Source: an uncultured Roseobacter sp.
GTDB lineage: Bacteria; Pseudomonadota; Alphaproteobacteria; Rhodobacterales; Rhodobacteraceae
Direction of reading: 5' to 3'
DNA length: 64,000 nucleotides
NCBI RefSeq assembly: GCF_947491795.1
Contig: NZ_CANLKW010000002.1
Coordinates: 970,390 to 1,034,389, forward strand
In this document: in pieces, positions 29,001 to 38,302 of the stretch
Layout of the letters: each line of letters begins with the position of its first letter
Numbering within the stretch: position 1 is the first letter of the stretch
Notes under the pieces: model-generated
The model's input: only the letters and a program-made list of their open reading frames with translations
Database searches by the model: none
Told to the model about the DNA's origin: nothing
Position numbers and translations under genes: made by a program

Positions 29001-29139
29001 CACCCAGCCGAATGCCCAGCCCGGCCAGATCGGAGTCCGTCAGTTGGTCAATGATGTCCAGGTCAACGGAGTCAGACTCCAGAACATCCAGGTATTTTTC
29101 CATGCCTATTGAGGCAAGCCACGTCGCAAGAGCACTCAT
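26008..29139 (-). CDS. SAM domain - class III nucleotidyl cyclase - AAA/NACHT-like ATPase - TPR regulator
   Basis: A 1043-residue cytoplasmic multidomain protein. A SAM domain (about 3-58) is followed by a class III cyclase domain (about 92-265) with the metal-binding aspartates Asp100 (FVDLVNST) and Asp144 (IGDGVVAYF). An ATPase domain follows with Walker A GEAGLGKS (318-325) and Walker B VFLLFEDLHWID (441-452), then about 400 residues of helical TPR-like repeats. Such proteins are thought to link cyclic nucleotide synthesis to protein interaction or stress signals. Gln140 stands where the purine-selecting Lys is usual. The start has a weak ribosome-binding site. Confidence 0.9.
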   Translation of the reverse strand: MSALATWLASIGMEKYLDVLESDSVDLDIIDQLTDSDLAGLGIRLGDRKRLLSAIRATGNEASAVYPTGFEEASAEFGGDPARAGRSIGELRQMTIMFVDLVNSTGLVQDMGIEKYRDALKAYQNCNIRAIRDNFGYFAQFIGDGVVAYFGFPLANEDDAERSVLTAQAIIKDVGAISVEPDTRLSVRVGIATGDVLIEDLMHSSKQADSFALGNIPNLAARLQSLAEPGQIMISERTRRLLGSNFRCTSIGEKQLKGFSDPLGVWRVEGSENTELRFDKRRTSALTPLIGRDDEFNLLRGRWDAVLRGEGQAVFLSGEAGLGKSRLAEEVYRQLVSPDGTRLVFQCSPYHQNSSFYPIKTHLNYAIGLTDNDTSQDRAQKLEDFVTENFGNSSGTLGILTAFLGDGASGQQETVAPEEFKGRIIETLIHFAENLSDEQPVFLLFEDLHWIDPSSEELLNILIDRLGERKVMLLGTYRPEYVPRWSMRAKVTTLSLPGLGPRESKALLSTLNTSEIALNGLSKIIVRRSEGIPLFIEEMASMLSSAASDDWNIGDAEHEALFPSNLKDLLRVRLDHLDVTPDTISICAALGRNFTTRLVAAVSDRPEPEIQTELDSLVQAQILVQQNQWAENTFSFRHALISEVAYDAILPQRARQLHQRIAETLVRGFPRLCGRHPEILAMHYQKAGQFTAARDKWQEAGTLCISNYASREAIAHLTAALDANDHVAGDENSDRTEIELRQNLAVALEMRGWGSPDIATNLEKLIALNEKSGETALAFSNLHHLVGEYLIAGRPDVAWEYCKRTEELVGSDADPAWLTLSEHSSGMASLLLGEFDRAIIHFDKALLWRSKSDLGEINRYYSADPETIDIVMRCWAGALKHGDSAKIADELEEAVAKAEAQTSEFTRCYALSIIATIYCVLDNPVQSRVFARMAHKISEKIEFLYWEAWTSVVLGWAEARCGASDKGIATLRAGLERYVATGSGQIIAFSHTLLADAYLHAKEPEEAAVQIGEARSVLEGSAIRFHDRITEAVSQAIETQKSA

Positions 29140-29703
29140 TGTTCAAATATCTTTCAATAATGAGTAACTGTAGCAGACGCAGGTGGGAGTTGATCAACCA
29201 AAACATTTCACCAGGCAGAAATCCCCAGGTTTGGTGTCTGCTGCCTGCTGGGAAAAACGCCAGCAGCGGATTTTCAGGCAAGTACCTGTGGGTTTCCACG
29301 AGGCCTTTCCAAGCGTTCGGAGTGACAAACACGACCCCGGTGGTCGCCCCACGCCTCTTTGGCACATGCCAGCCCCACGTTTGTGACCGCAGACATCCCC
29401 ACGGACGCGGCGTTCAATTGATGTAGAATAAACCCGGCGCTACATAGTCCGAAGTCTGCTGCGATTTTGAAAGCTTATCAGGTGATCCTCGAAAGTACCT
29501 GAAAGAACGGACGGGAGCCTGCCTGCATTCAGGCGGTCCTGGCCTGTCCGCAAAAAGCTTTCTACACCGGATAGGGCGGCATCTTTACAGACCATCTTAG
29601 TAGCCACGCGGCCCGAGCCGTAGCGATAGTGTTTGTCGATCAGCGGATGGAGTGATGCATGTTTGCGATGCCGCCCATGTTCAAGCGGTAACACCCCCTT
29701 TGG
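29140..29703 (-). other. Gene-free stretch
   Basis: About 560 bases between the cyclase start and the end of the TPM gene. Short open frames exist on both strands but none resembles a protein. No terminator with a T-run was seen. Confidence 0.45.
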
Positions 29704-30621
29704 TCACCAGCGCCCCGAAGCACCACCGCCACCGGAACTGCCGCCACCAAAACTGCCGGATGAGCCCGATGACAGGCGCGGAATAACATACAATTCGTCC
29801 TCTTTGAAATCGCAATCAGTGCAAAAACGGCTGCAAACGCCCTGACCAGCGGTTTCCTTGCTTGCAGAAACTGAAGTGCTTCGGCTTTGACGCAGACTGC
29901 GTTGACCGCAGCGGGGGCAGATCCGAAGGCGGACACTCAGATCACCAATTTTCTTTCTGGCAGAGAACGCGAAAAACAGTGCAATCAGAATGCCGATAAT
30001 CCATGTTTCATTCTGGTCATTTCCGCTCGGCGTTTCGCCTTGCAGGAAGGGCCGTACAATCGTCTCGATAATTGCTGTGGTGCCCTCGGTAATGCCCTTT
30101 GGGAAGTTCCCGGCGGCGAAGGCATCGAGAAAATGGTCGTCAATCACCCTTTCAGAAACCCTGTCCCAGTCGCGTTTATACGCCGCGCCCAGTTCTATGC
30201 GCATGGCTCTGTCATCGCTCAGTATCAGAACGAGAACCCCATCATTCCGACCTGCATCGCCAATGCCCCAGTGATTGAACAGACCCGTCGCGAACTGTTC
30301 CAGCGTCTTGTCGGGTGCATAGTCGTTTTGTGTTTTCAGGGTCAGCACTGTCATTTCGACCCCTGTTTCCCGGCGCAGTGTTTCAAGCTGCAGCGAGAGC
30401 TGTGTTTCCTCCGCGGCGGGCAAGATATTTGCATAGTCGTTTACCGTTAGACTTTTGTAGTCCGGATAAGGCTGGGCAAGTACGGCACCCGATATCAGGA
30501 AGAGTGAAAGCATCACCACCAGGATTGGTAATATGGCAGTGCTGCTAACGCGGTGCCAAAGGCCAGTTCGGACTTGCGTGTGTGGTTTTGGAAGATGTGT
30601 CACGGATTCGCCTGCTACCAT
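29704..30621 (-). CDS. TPM domain protein (YgcG family)
   Basis: A 305-residue protein with a hydrophobic segment at about 30-50, which acts as signal or anchor. A TPM domain (about 55-190) then contains VNDYANILPAAEETQL, the GIGDAGRNDGVLVLI core and the later RIELGAAYKRDW. A second membrane segment lies near 205-220. A cysteine pair region (CPRCGQRS and CSRFCTDC) looks like a zinc ribbon, followed by a glycine/serine-rich tail (FGGGSSGGGGASGRW) typical of YgcG proteins. Family members are linked to membrane protein quality control or photosystem repair. The role here is unknown. Confidence 0.85.
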   Translation of the reverse strand: MVAGESVTHLPKPHTQVRTGLWHRVSSTAILPILVVMLSLFLISGAVLAQPYPDYKSLTVNDYANILPAAEETQLSLQLETLRRETGVEMTVLTLKTQNDYAPDKTLEQFATGLFNHWGIGDAGRNDGVLVLILSDDRAMRIELGAAYKRDWDRVSERVIDDHFLDAFAAGNFPKGITEGTTAIIETIVRPFLQGETPSGNDQNETWIIGILIALFFAFSARKKIGDLSVRLRICPRCGQRSLRQSRSTSVSASKETAGQGVCSRFCTDCDFKEDELYVIPRLSSGSSGSFGGGSSGGGGASGRW

Positions 30622-31481
30622 GCAATTTTTTGTTTAAGCCCCTGTCTGAGCGTTGTGCCAGGGTCGATGGGTGCCCCTTATCGCCTTGATAAAGCGAGCC
30701 GTGTCTATCAGACCAGATCAGTTGTTGCTACTGCACCGTGCCCTTCAATGCGGGCAGTTCGTCGCTGGCCTCGGACGAACTCTTCTTTTGGAACACTAAT
30801 GTGCGCATTTCTATCTGCCCTTGATTGAGCAGATCACGCAGGTCGGGGTGTTTCCAGCCTGAAGCGCTGTCTGCGCCGCAGAACACGGGTTATCTGACGC
30901 ATCCTGTTGGTTATCCTGCCATCTTCCGAGGGCACGCACAAACCGTGTGCAGCAGCAAAATGGTGTCAGACCTTGACCTGAGCAGGCCAAAGACACTGCG
31001 GCCAGTGCGTCCGAAGTCACTGCAGCCTGGCAACGCAGCCTTGCGGCAAACTGTGGCGACGAAACATCGCGAAAGTAAGCGAGGTAGTGCTGGAAAGCAA
31101 AAGCTGTGAAATGCGCATAATCACCCGGGGCATGGAAGCGCGGCGCAAAGCGGTTTCGCTGGGCAAATGGCAAAACTACCGCACTCCAGAGTAATCGAAA
31201 CAATAAAGCGGTCGCTGGCTTTGCATTTTTTGAATACCCAAGCCAAATCGACGCTGCTGCAATATTCGACCCCAGAACTGAGCCGGGACGTTTTTTCAGA
31301 CAAGACCGCCGTTAAGACAATTGGCAGGTTTCCGCCTTTCAGGTGCTGTTTTGCGAATTGCAAAGTCGGTTTTTAAACGCGGCATTCCGAAATCCCTGCA
31401 GATGGCCGGTTAACTGACGTGACATCGGCTGAATTCGCTTCCAGGGTAACAGGGAAAATTCAACCATTGGGGGATTCTATC
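30622..31481 (+). other. Gene-free divergent stretch
   Basis: About 860 bases between the divergent TPM and cyclic-phosphodiesterase genes. Open frames on both strands (the longest about 130 codons, at 30811-31203) have no family resemblance. No RNA gene or repeat was recognised. Promoters for both flanking genes must lie here. Confidence 0.45.
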
Positions 31482-33437
31482 ATGTCAGCCACGCTCAACC
31501 GCCGCGGATTTCTTGCCAGTACTGCGGGCTTTATCGCACTGCATCCGTTTTCGGCCAATGCTGCGACCAACCAGGCGCATCTGCGTATCATGGAAACAAC
31601 CGATCTGCATGTGCATGTATTCCCCTATGACTACTACGCAGACAAACAACGCGACACTGTTGGTCTTGCGCGTACGGCTTCTCTGATCCAGGCCATCCGC
31701 GACGAAGCGTCAAACTCACTGCTGATTGACAATGGTGACTTTCTTCAGGGAAATCCGATGGGTGATTACATTGCCTATGAAAGAGGCATGAAGGACGGCG
31801 ATACCCATCCGGTCATCCAGGCGATGAACACTTTGGGTTTTGACGCCTCAACACTTGGCAATCATGAGTTCAACTACGGGCTGGATTTCCTGATGAAATC
31901 TCTGGCCGGGGCGAATTTTCCCGTCGTAAATGCAAACGTTGCTTTGGAACTGGGCAGCGATCCCACAAAGGATAAAACGCTGATACCGCCTTATGTGATC
32001 CTGGATCACACAGTGACAGATGGTGCCGGAACGGATCACCCGATCCGCGTTGGTCTGATCGGTTTCACGCCGCCGCAGGTCATGAACTGGGACCGTCGCC
32101 ATCTGGAGGGCAAAGTACAGGCGCGCGATATCCTTGAGACCGCAAGGGCCTATATTCCGCAAATGAAGGAAGAGGGCGCGGATATCATTGTTGTGCTTTC
32201 GCACTCGGGCATTGGATCTGCGGACGCGAGCGACGGTATGGAAAATGCGTCGGTTCCTCTGGCCGGGCTGGAGGGCGTGGATGCTATTCTGACCGGTCAC
32301 AGTCATCTTGTTTTCCCCTCACCAGGCTATGCGGACTTTGCCGGTGCCGATGTGGATGCCGGTACACTGATGGGTACGCCGGCCACCATGGGCGGGTTCT
32401 GGGGCAGTCACATGGGTCTTATTGATCTGCTGGTTGAAAAGGACGGCAATGAATGGCGCGTTGTGTCCGCGGTTTCTGAAGCCCGCCCAATCTCGAAACG
32501 CAATGAAGACCGTTCTGTAACGCCCCTTGTTGAGAGTGTCCCGGAAATTCTGGCATCCGTACAGGCCGAGCACGACGAAACACTGACATACGTGCGACGT
32601 GCTGTTGGCAAAACGGATGCACCGCTGCACAGTTACTTTGCTCTGGTTGCAGATGATCCATCTGTACAGATCGTGTCGATTGCTCAGCTTTGGTATATCG
32701 AACAGATGATGACGGGGACGGAGCATGAGGGCCTGCCCATCCTGTCTGCTGCTGCGCCTTTCAAAGCGGGCGGACGGGGCGGTCCGGAATACTTCACAGA
32801 CGTTCCCAAAGGCGATGTTGCGATCAAAAACGTGTCGGATCTGTATCTTTATCCCAACACTGCGCGCGCCGTTCGTGTGACCGGCCAACAGGTCAAAGAC
32901 TGGCTGGAACGGTCGGCGGGAATTTTTAATCAGGTTACGCCCGGTGGACAGGATGTGGTCCTGCTCAATCCCGCGTTCCCGAGTTACAACTTCGACGTCA
33001 TTGACGGTGTGGAGTACCAGATTGATCTGTCACAACCCTCAAAATATGATCCTAAGGGTGTGTTGGTAAATGCAGACGCAAATCGCATCGTAAACCTGAC
33101 CTTCAATGGCGCACCTCTGGACATGGCGGCGGAATTCATCATCGCGACCAACAACTACCGTGCGGGCGGCGGCGGAAGCTTTCCCGGCGCAAGCGCGGAG
33201 ACGACCGTGTTTGAAGGGCCTGATACAAATCGCGACGTTATCGTGCGCTACATCGTGGAAAAAGGAACGATCAGCCCGCGTGCTGACAGCAACTGGTCCT
33301 TTGCGCCAATGGAGGGCACCACGGTACTCTTCGACACGGGCCCGGCGGCGAAAGCCTATCTTGATCAGGTGGACGTCGATATCGAGGCCGCCGGCGATGG
33401 GCCGGACGGCTTCGCGCGCTTCCGCATTTCGCTCTGA
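31482..33437 (+). CDS. cpdB: 2',3'-cyclic-nucleotide 2'-phosphodiesterase/3'-nucleotidase, Tat-exported
   Basis: Periplasmic metallophosphoesterase, 651 residues from the ATG at 31482 (GGGGGA 8 bases upstream); a start 63 bases earlier would disrupt the export signal. [13 protein letters not shown] is a twin-arginine signal (Arg7, Arg8). The metal ligands are visible in [35 protein letters not shown] and LTGHSHLVF. The C-terminal 5'-nucleotidase domain follows (about 380-640), with [15 protein letters not shown] and NNYRAGGGG. It degrades 2',3'-cyclic nucleotides and 3'-nucleotides, salvaging nucleoside and phosphate. Confidence 0.92.
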   Translation: MSATLNRRGFLASTAGFIALHPFSANAATNQAHLRIMETTDLHVHVFPYDYYADKQRDTVGLARTASLIQAIRDEASNSLLIDNGDFLQGNPMGDYIAYERGMKDGDTHPVIQAMNTLGFDASTLGNHEFNYGLDFLMKSLAGANFPVVNANVALELGSDPTKDKTLIPPYVILDHTVTDGAGTDHPIRVGLIGFTPPQVMNWDRRHLEGKVQARDILETARAYIPQMKEEGADIIVVLSHSGIGSADASDGMENASVPLAGLEGVDAILTGHSHLVFPSPGYADFAGADVDAGTLMGTPATMGGFWGSHMGLIDLLVEKDGNEWRVVSAVSEARPISKRNEDRSVTPLVESVPEILASVQAEHDETLTYVRRAVGKTDAPLHSYFALVADDPSVQIVSIAQLWYIEQMMTGTEHEGLPILSAAAPFKAGGRGGPEYFTDVPKGDVAIKNVSDLYLYPNTARAVRVTGQQVKDWLERSAGIFNQVTPGGQDVVLLNPAFPSYNFDVIDGVEYQIDLSQPSKYDPKGVLVNADANRIVNLTFNGAPLDMAAEFIIATNNYRAGGGGSFPGASAETTVFEGPDTNRDVIVRYIVEKGTISPRADSNWSFAPMEGTTVLFDTGPAAKAYLDQVDVDIEAAGDGPDGFARFRISL

Positions 33438-33445
33438 TACCCGGT

Positions 33446-33477
33446 GGGCCGGGGTGTTGTTATCTGCACCTCGGCCC
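33446..33477 (+). terminator. Terminator-like hairpin after cpdB
   Basis: The arms at 33446-33456 and 33467-33477 pair over 11 bp with a single G-U pair and a 10-base loop, 9 bases after the stop. No run of T follows, so termination may need Rho or be partial. Confidence 0.55.
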
Positions 33478-33864
33478 GGCGTCCTTACAACACCTGCAAC
33501 AGACTTGTGCCGCTCATAATTCTGAAATGCGGTACAGGGCGTGGCTGCGGGCCGCAGGTGCGAAACGCACCAGTGAGTGCCGGACTTTTAACGCAACAGC
33601 CGGTCAGCCGTCTGGCGCGGTCGAAGCTTGAATCCGGGCGTTAACAGCATTTTTTGAAGGCACGCATCCGGTTTTGACCGGCAGCAAGCGGAAACTCCTC
33701 AGGAATTGCCCTGAGCAGGAGAGAGCAGATTTGGATTTGGCCCGCGTTGGCACTTCGGCCCCGGAACCGGATGCCAGTGCCCAAAAAACAGGCAGATCGA
33801 GGATCAATCTTCGATAAACATTTTCCCGGCTTGTCACCCAGACTTATTAACGCAACACTCAGAC
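33478..33864 (+). other. Gene-free stretch ahead of the ATP-grasp operon
   Basis: About 390 bases with no gene. It presumably holds the promoter for the ATP-grasp operon, but no clear -35/-10 pair or operator dyad was seen. Confidence 0.4.
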
Positions 33865-35289
33865 ATGGCTGAAAATACTCCTTTCTTCGACGAAATGCGA
33901 AGAGCATCGGGCGTGCGCATGCCCTACGAAGACTACAGTACCTGGTTCGACAAACAGGACGTCGCGCGCCTGGCTCAGAAGTCTGAAGAGGCAGAGCGCT
34001 TTTTCCGACGCACCGGGATCACCTTTAACGTTTACGGTCAGGAGGATGCCGAAGAGCGGCTTATTCCATTTGATCTGGTGCCCCGCATTTTGTCGAATTC
34101 AGAGTGGACAAAACTGGCACGCGGAGTCGAGCAGCGCGTCCGTGCGATCAATGCGTTTTTGCATGACATTTACAACCGGCAGGAAATTCTTCGTGCGGGT
34201 GTCGTGCCCCGCTCACTGATCGCCAGCAACGACGCTTTTCTGCCCCAGATGATGGATTTCACACCTCCTGGTGGGGTTTATACGCATATTGTGGGGACGG
34301 ATATTGTTCGCACCGGCGAAAATGAATTCTATGTGCTGGAGGATAACGCCCGTACGCCTTCGGGTGTGAGCTACATGCTCGAAAACCGGGAAACCATGCT
34401 GCAGATGTTTCCTGAGCTCTTCAGCCAGATCAAGGTGCAGCGGGTCAGTGACTATCCCAAGAACCTGCGGGCGTCGCTGGAGGCCTCGGCACCACCAAAC
34501 TGCGAAGGCCGCCCGTTTGTCGTTGTTCTGACCCCCGGGATTCACAACTCCGCATACTACGAGCATAGCTTTCTCGCCGATCAAATGGGCGTCGAACTGG
34601 TCGAGGGGCACGATCTGCGCATTCTGGATGGGCGTATTGCTGTAAGAACAACGCGCGGCTATCGCACAGTAGATGTCATTTATAGACGGGTCGATGACGC
34701 TTTTCTTGATCCGCTCAGCTTTAATCCGCAGTCAATGCTTGGTGTGCCAGGCATCATGGATATCTACCGGTCAGGTAGTATCACCATTGCCAACGCCCCG
34801 GGGACCGGTGTGTCAGATGACAAGGCAATTTACAGCTATATGCCGGAGATTGTTGAGTTCTACACCGGTGAGAAAGCGATACTGAAAAACGTTGAAACGC
34901 ATCGCTGCTCCGAGCCGGACAGCCTTGCCTACGTTCTGGAGAACCTGTCGGAACTTGTTGTGAAAGAAGTCCATGGTTCCGGCGGCTACGGCATGCTCGT
35001 CGGCCCGGCAGCCAGCAAGGAAGAAATTGAAACCTTCAGGCAAAAACTGAAAGCCCGGCCCGCAAACTACATTGCGCAGCCAACACTGAGCCTGTCCACA
35101 GTACCGATTTTCACCGAAAAAGGCCTGGCACCCCGCCATGTGGATCTGCGACCATTTGCGCTCGTTTCACCGGGAGAGATCAACATTGTGCCGGGCGGCC
35201 TGACCAGAGTAGCTCTGACTGAAGGAAGCCTGGTGGTCAATTCAAGCCAGGGTGGCGGTACCAAAGACACCTGGGTCCTGGAGAGCTGA
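33865..35289 (+). CDS. Circularly permuted ATP-grasp protein (amidoligase type)
   Basis: A 474-residue protein of the circularly permuted ATP-grasp family (formerly DUF404/DUF407), expected to form an amide or peptide bond using ATP. Recognisable stretches are GITFNVYGQEDAEERLIPFDLVPRI (in two parts of the N-terminal third), RVRAINAFLHDIYN, YVLEDNARTPSGVSYMLENR and KEVHGSGGYGMLVGP. A C-terminal RHVDLRPFALV precedes a glycine-rich end. It is the first gene of a four-gene operon, and its stop is 1 base before the alpha-E gene. No natural substrate is established for the family. Confidence 0.9.
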   Translation: MAENTPFFDEMRRASGVRMPYEDYSTWFDKQDVARLAQKSEEAERFFRRTGITFNVYGQEDAEERLIPFDLVPRILSNSEWTKLARGVEQRVRAINAFLHDIYNRQEILRAGVVPRSLIASNDAFLPQMMDFTPPGGVYTHIVGTDIVRTGENEFYVLEDNARTPSGVSYMLENRETMLQMFPELFSQIKVQRVSDYPKNLRASLEASAPPNCEGRPFVVVLTPGIHNSAYYEHSFLADQMGVELVEGHDLRILDGRIAVRTTRGYRTVDVIYRRVDDAFLDPLSFNPQSMLGVPGIMDIYRSGSITIANAPGTGVSDDKAIYSYMPEIVEFYTGEKAILKNVETHRCSEPDSLAYVLENLSELVVKEVHGSGGYGMLVGPAASKEEIETFRQKLKARPANYIAQPTLSLSTVPIFTEKGLAPRHVDLRPFALVSPGEINIVPGGLTRVALTEGSLVVNSSQGGGTKDTWVLES

Positions 35290-35290
35290 T

Positions 35291-36232
35291 ATGCTGGGAA
35301 AAACCGCAGGGGGGCTCTACTGGATGTTTCGCGGGCTGGAGCGCGCCGAAAACACGGCGCGCCTCATCGAGGCTGGGTTTCGTATTGCGCTGACACGCTC
35401 CACGGATCCGGCATCAGACTGGCGCTCCGTCATTGTAACATCTGCGCAGCAGGCCGCCTTTGAGGCCCGTTATGATGCCTACACCAGTCAGAACGTCAGT
35501 AACTTTCTGCTGCGCGATCCAATGAACCCAAGCTCTGTTTTGTCGGTGATCAAATCCGCCCGTGACAATGCGAGGCTGGTCAGGACGGCACTTACCACAG
35601 AGGTCTGGGTGGCCGTAAACGAGACCTGGATGGTTCTGACTGACCTTCTCGGGCACACCATACCGGATGCCGAGCTGCCGCAAACGCTGGAAGCTATCCG
35701 ACAGCAGTCAGCGCTTGTTCGCGGTGCGCTTTATGGGACCATGCTGCGCAACGACGTTTATAATTTCTGCCGGCTGGGCACCTTTGTGGAACGGGCAGAC
35801 AGCACCGCACGGATCGTGGACGTTAAATACCATGCGCTTTTACCGTCCCCGGCCTATGTCGGCAGCCGGATGGATAATGTTCAGTGGGAAATGATCCTGC
35901 GGTCCGTATCCGCCCACCGGTCATTCCGGCACGCTGTGCAGGATGACTACAATGCGGCCAACATTACCGAATTTCTGATACTGGACCCGCGCTTTCCGAG
36001 GTCACTTGCATTCTGTGCGCAGCGCATCACCGAAAACCTTGAGGCTCTGCAGATCGAGTATGGAGATGAAAGCCCCAGCCTCAATGCAGCGCGTGCGCTG
36101 CAATCGCGTATTACAGACCGGGATATCGCTTCGATTTTCGACGAGGGTCTTCACGAATTCATCTCACAGACGATCATAGATGTTGCCGCGACCGGATCAA
36201 CGATCGAGAAGCAATACAGGTTTACCAGTTAG
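35291..36232 (+). CDS. Alpha-E domain protein (DUF403)
   Basis: An all-helical 313-residue protein that always travels with the circularly permuted ATP-grasp. It begins MLGKTAGGLYWMFRGLERAENTARL (two adjoining halves of the family signature) and contains SDWRSVIVTS, RDPMNPSSVLSVIKSARDNAR and a C-terminal YRFTS. The start at 35291 follows the ATP-grasp stop; an earlier frame opening lies inside that gene. Its stop codon abuts the transglutaminase start directly. It is thought to assist the amidoligase or present its substrate; no reaction is known. Confidence 0.9.
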   Translation: MLGKTAGGLYWMFRGLERAENTARLIEAGFRIALTRSTDPASDWRSVIVTSAQQAAFEARYDAYTSQNVSNFLLRDPMNPSSVLSVIKSARDNARLVRTALTTEVWVAVNETWMVLTDLLGHTIPDAELPQTLEAIRQQSALVRGALYGTMLRNDVYNFCRLGTFVERADSTARIVDVKYHALLPSPAYVGSRMDNVQWEMILRSVSAHRSFRHAVQDDYNAANITEFLILDPRFPRSLAFCAQRITENLEALQIEYGDESPSLNAARALQSRITDRDIASIFDEGLHEFISQTIIDVAATGSTIEKQYRFTS

Positions 36233-37030
36233 ATGCTCATCAGCGTTTCCCATCAGACGACCTACACGTATGAAGCGCCGGTTTCATATGCGCTGCAGCG
36301 TATTCGTTTGCAGCCGTGCAATTCGGCGCTCCAGACAGTCCGCAACTGGTCCATTGATGTGGAAGGTGGCACGCTTGAGACACGGTATGCAGACCATCAT
36401 GGCAATCAGGTAGGACTGATCTGTGCGGAAAAGGGTGCGCAGTCCCTGAAGATCTCAGTAGGGGGAGAGGTTGAAACGAATGATCTGTCTGGCATCCTCG
36501 GAAAGGTCTACGGGCGGGCGCCTTTGTGGTATTTTCAGCAACCAACAGCTTTGACAGAAGCCGGTCCTTTGCTTTCGGATCTGGCCGATACGGTTTCGGG
36601 GTACGCAAACGAACTTGAACAGTTCCATGCCCTGTCCACGGCCATACTGGACAAAGTGCCCTGGGTTCTGAACGAAACACATTCGGAGACAACCGCAGAA
36701 GAGGCGGTTGGTCAGGCCAGTGGTGTTTGTCAGGATCATGCCAACATTTTCGTTGCCGCCGCGCGCAGACTTGGAAAGCCGGCAAGATACGTCAGCGGAT
36801 ATCTGTTCATGGAGGGCCGCATCAATCAGGATGCCAGCCACGCATGGGCGGAGGTGCATATCGGTGATCTGGGGTGGGTCGGTTTTGACGTCTCAAACGG
36901 TATTTCTCCCGATGAAAGGTATGTCCGCCTGGCAATCGGGCGCGATGCCCACGATGCGGCACCGGTCAGCGGTTTGCGTATGGGTGAGGGAGACGAGTCT
37001 CTGATTGTATCTTTGCAGGTGCAGCAGTAG
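36233..37030 (+). CDS. Transglutaminase-like cysteine protease
   Basis: A 265-residue cytoplasmic protein with the N-terminal beta domain (about 1-80, starting MLISVSHQTTYTYEAPVSY) found in bacterial transglutaminase-like proteins. The catalytic triad is visible: Cys166 in GVCQDHANIF, His203 in ASHAWAEV and Asp219 in GFDVSNG. Members probably act as peptidases or amidases. It starts right after the alpha-E stop and precedes the Anbu gene by 31 bases. In this cluster the ligase would add residues and the two proteases remove them, as proposed from comparative genomics. Confidence 0.9.
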   Translation: MLISVSHQTTYTYEAPVSYALQRIRLQPCNSALQTVRNWSIDVEGGTLETRYADHHGNQVGLICAEKGAQSLKISVGGEVETNDLSGILGKVYGRAPLWYFQQPTALTEAGPLLSDLADTVSGYANELEQFHALSTAILDKVPWVLNETHSETTAEEAVGQASGVCQDHANIFVAAARRLGKPARYVSGYLFMEGRINQDASHAWAEVHIGDLGWVGFDVSNGISPDERYVRLAIGRDAHDAAPVSGLRMGEGDESLIVSLQVQQ

Positions 37031-37061
37031 ATCAGGAGCAGAAAAACTGTGGTGACTCACT

Positions 37062-37802
37062 ATGACCTACTGTGTCGGCATGCGGCTGAACCGCGGCCTC
37101 GTGTTTATGTCGGACACGCGAACGAATGCGGGTGTCGATAATTTTTCCTCTGCTCGGAAAATGTTCAATTTTAATGTGCCGGGTGAGCGCAACATCACAA
37201 TAATGACTGCTGGCAATCTGGCGACAACGCAGGCTTTGATCAGCCTGTTACGCGAGCGGAATGAGATTGCGGATGATCGTGACCCTGGGATTCTCAGCCA
37301 GCCAACCATGTTTCAGGTAGCCCGTCTGGTGGGTTCGACGCTGAGAGAAGTCATTTCATACAGTACGCCGACTGGCCAGGAATCCTCAGACACTTTCAGC
37401 GCATCTGTGATTGTCGGTGGACAGATCAGAGGCGGGCAGCCCACGGTTTTTATGGTCTATCCCGAAGGTAATTTCATAGAAGTGTCAGGAGACACGCCGT
37501 TTTTTCAGATCGGTGAGACCAAATATGGCAAGCCGATCCTTGTGCGCGCGTTTGAGCCCGATCTGTCCTTTGAAGATGCGCTGAAACTGCTGCTTGTGTC
37601 CTTTGACTCGACAGTGAAGTCAAATCTGTCTGTCGGTCCGCCTTTTGATGTGCATGTCTACGAAAATGACCATTTCGATCAGACGGTGATTTCCCGGATC
37701 GAACACGACGACCCGGTCTATCAGACCATCTCCTCCGGATGGGGTGAAGCCCTGAAAGAGGCTTTGGACAGTCTGCCGTCCTACTGCATACAGACGACCT
37801 GA
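37062..37802 (+). CDS. Proteasome-type protease Anbu (ancestral beta subunit)
   Basis: A 246-residue N-terminal nucleophile hydrolase of the proteasome beta/HslV family. It starts MTYCVGM, so removing Met exposes the catalytic Thr. Asp18 (MSDTRTNAG) and Lys33 (ARKMFNF) match the catalytic Asp/Lys of proteasome subunits. Unlike proteasome beta subunits there is no propeptide. About 40 residues of C-terminal extension end in DSLPSYCIQTT. Known Anbu proteins form open helical or ring assemblies without an obvious ATPase partner. It closes the ATP-grasp/alpha-E/transglutaminase operon. Confidence 0.92.
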   Translation: MTYCVGMRLNRGLVFMSDTRTNAGVDNFSSARKMFNFNVPGERNITIMTAGNLATTQALISLLRERNEIADDRDPGILSQPTMFQVARLVGSTLREVISYSTPTGQESSDTFSASVIVGGQIRGGQPTVFMVYPEGNFIEVSGDTPFFQIGETKYGKPILVRAFEPDLSFEDALKLLLVSFDSTVKSNLSVGPPFDVHVYENDHFDQTVISRIEHDDPVYQTISSGWGEALKEALDSLPSYCIQTT

Positions 37803-38302
37803 GCGTCGGCATCGGCGTCGTTTACCGACAGGCATGCGTAACAACTGCTGTTTGATGCATCGCCGTACACCACGATGATGGAGTATTGAGGTCCTATCAG
37901 TGGGCGCGAACCCGCGGGGACTGGTTCCTTCTGGGACCGGCCCCGCGAATGAGACGGCAATGCGTGAACATCATTGGGAGCTGTCGAAGGGCAGATCGAA
38001 TGCTGGCAGTATGGGCAGACCTTTGCGGCGACGAGGACTGACCGTTGCGAGATGTATCCCTCGCCTGGGACTTTGCCCTGTGCACCTGACAGCGCGTGCG
38101 TCAGCTTGTTGCCCTTCGTGGTGCGCAACTCCTTTTGCGTTAGGTCTGTGTGTCCAGCCACTGCCCGAATTCGCTGGCTTGTCTGCATTACCGATCTGAG
38201 CGAATAGTCAGCCAACAAAACCGGCGTTAGCGTCATGTCCGCGCTCGGTTTTGAGATGTTGGCGGCGTTCCGGGGCCTCAATAGCCGGGAAACGACTGCC
38301 TG
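37803..38302 (+). other. Gene-free convergent gap with a hairpin
   Basis: About 500 bases between the Anbu and acetyltransferase genes, which converge. A 166-codon minus-strand frame runs through it but resembles nothing and extends into the Anbu 3' end. A hairpin at 37913-37947 (7 perfect G-C pairs, then a mismatch, a bulge and about 7 more pairs, loop TTCT) may terminate one transcript; no T-run follows. Confidence 0.4.

Noticed and set aside
30811..31203. 130-codon minus-strand frame in the gap before cpdB
   Set aside because: No similarity to any family I know and overlapping frames of equal quality on the other strand.
37781..38281. 166-codon minus-strand frame
   Set aside because: Extends into the end of the Anbu gene and has no family features; a recombinase or transposase remnant was considered but no motif supports it.
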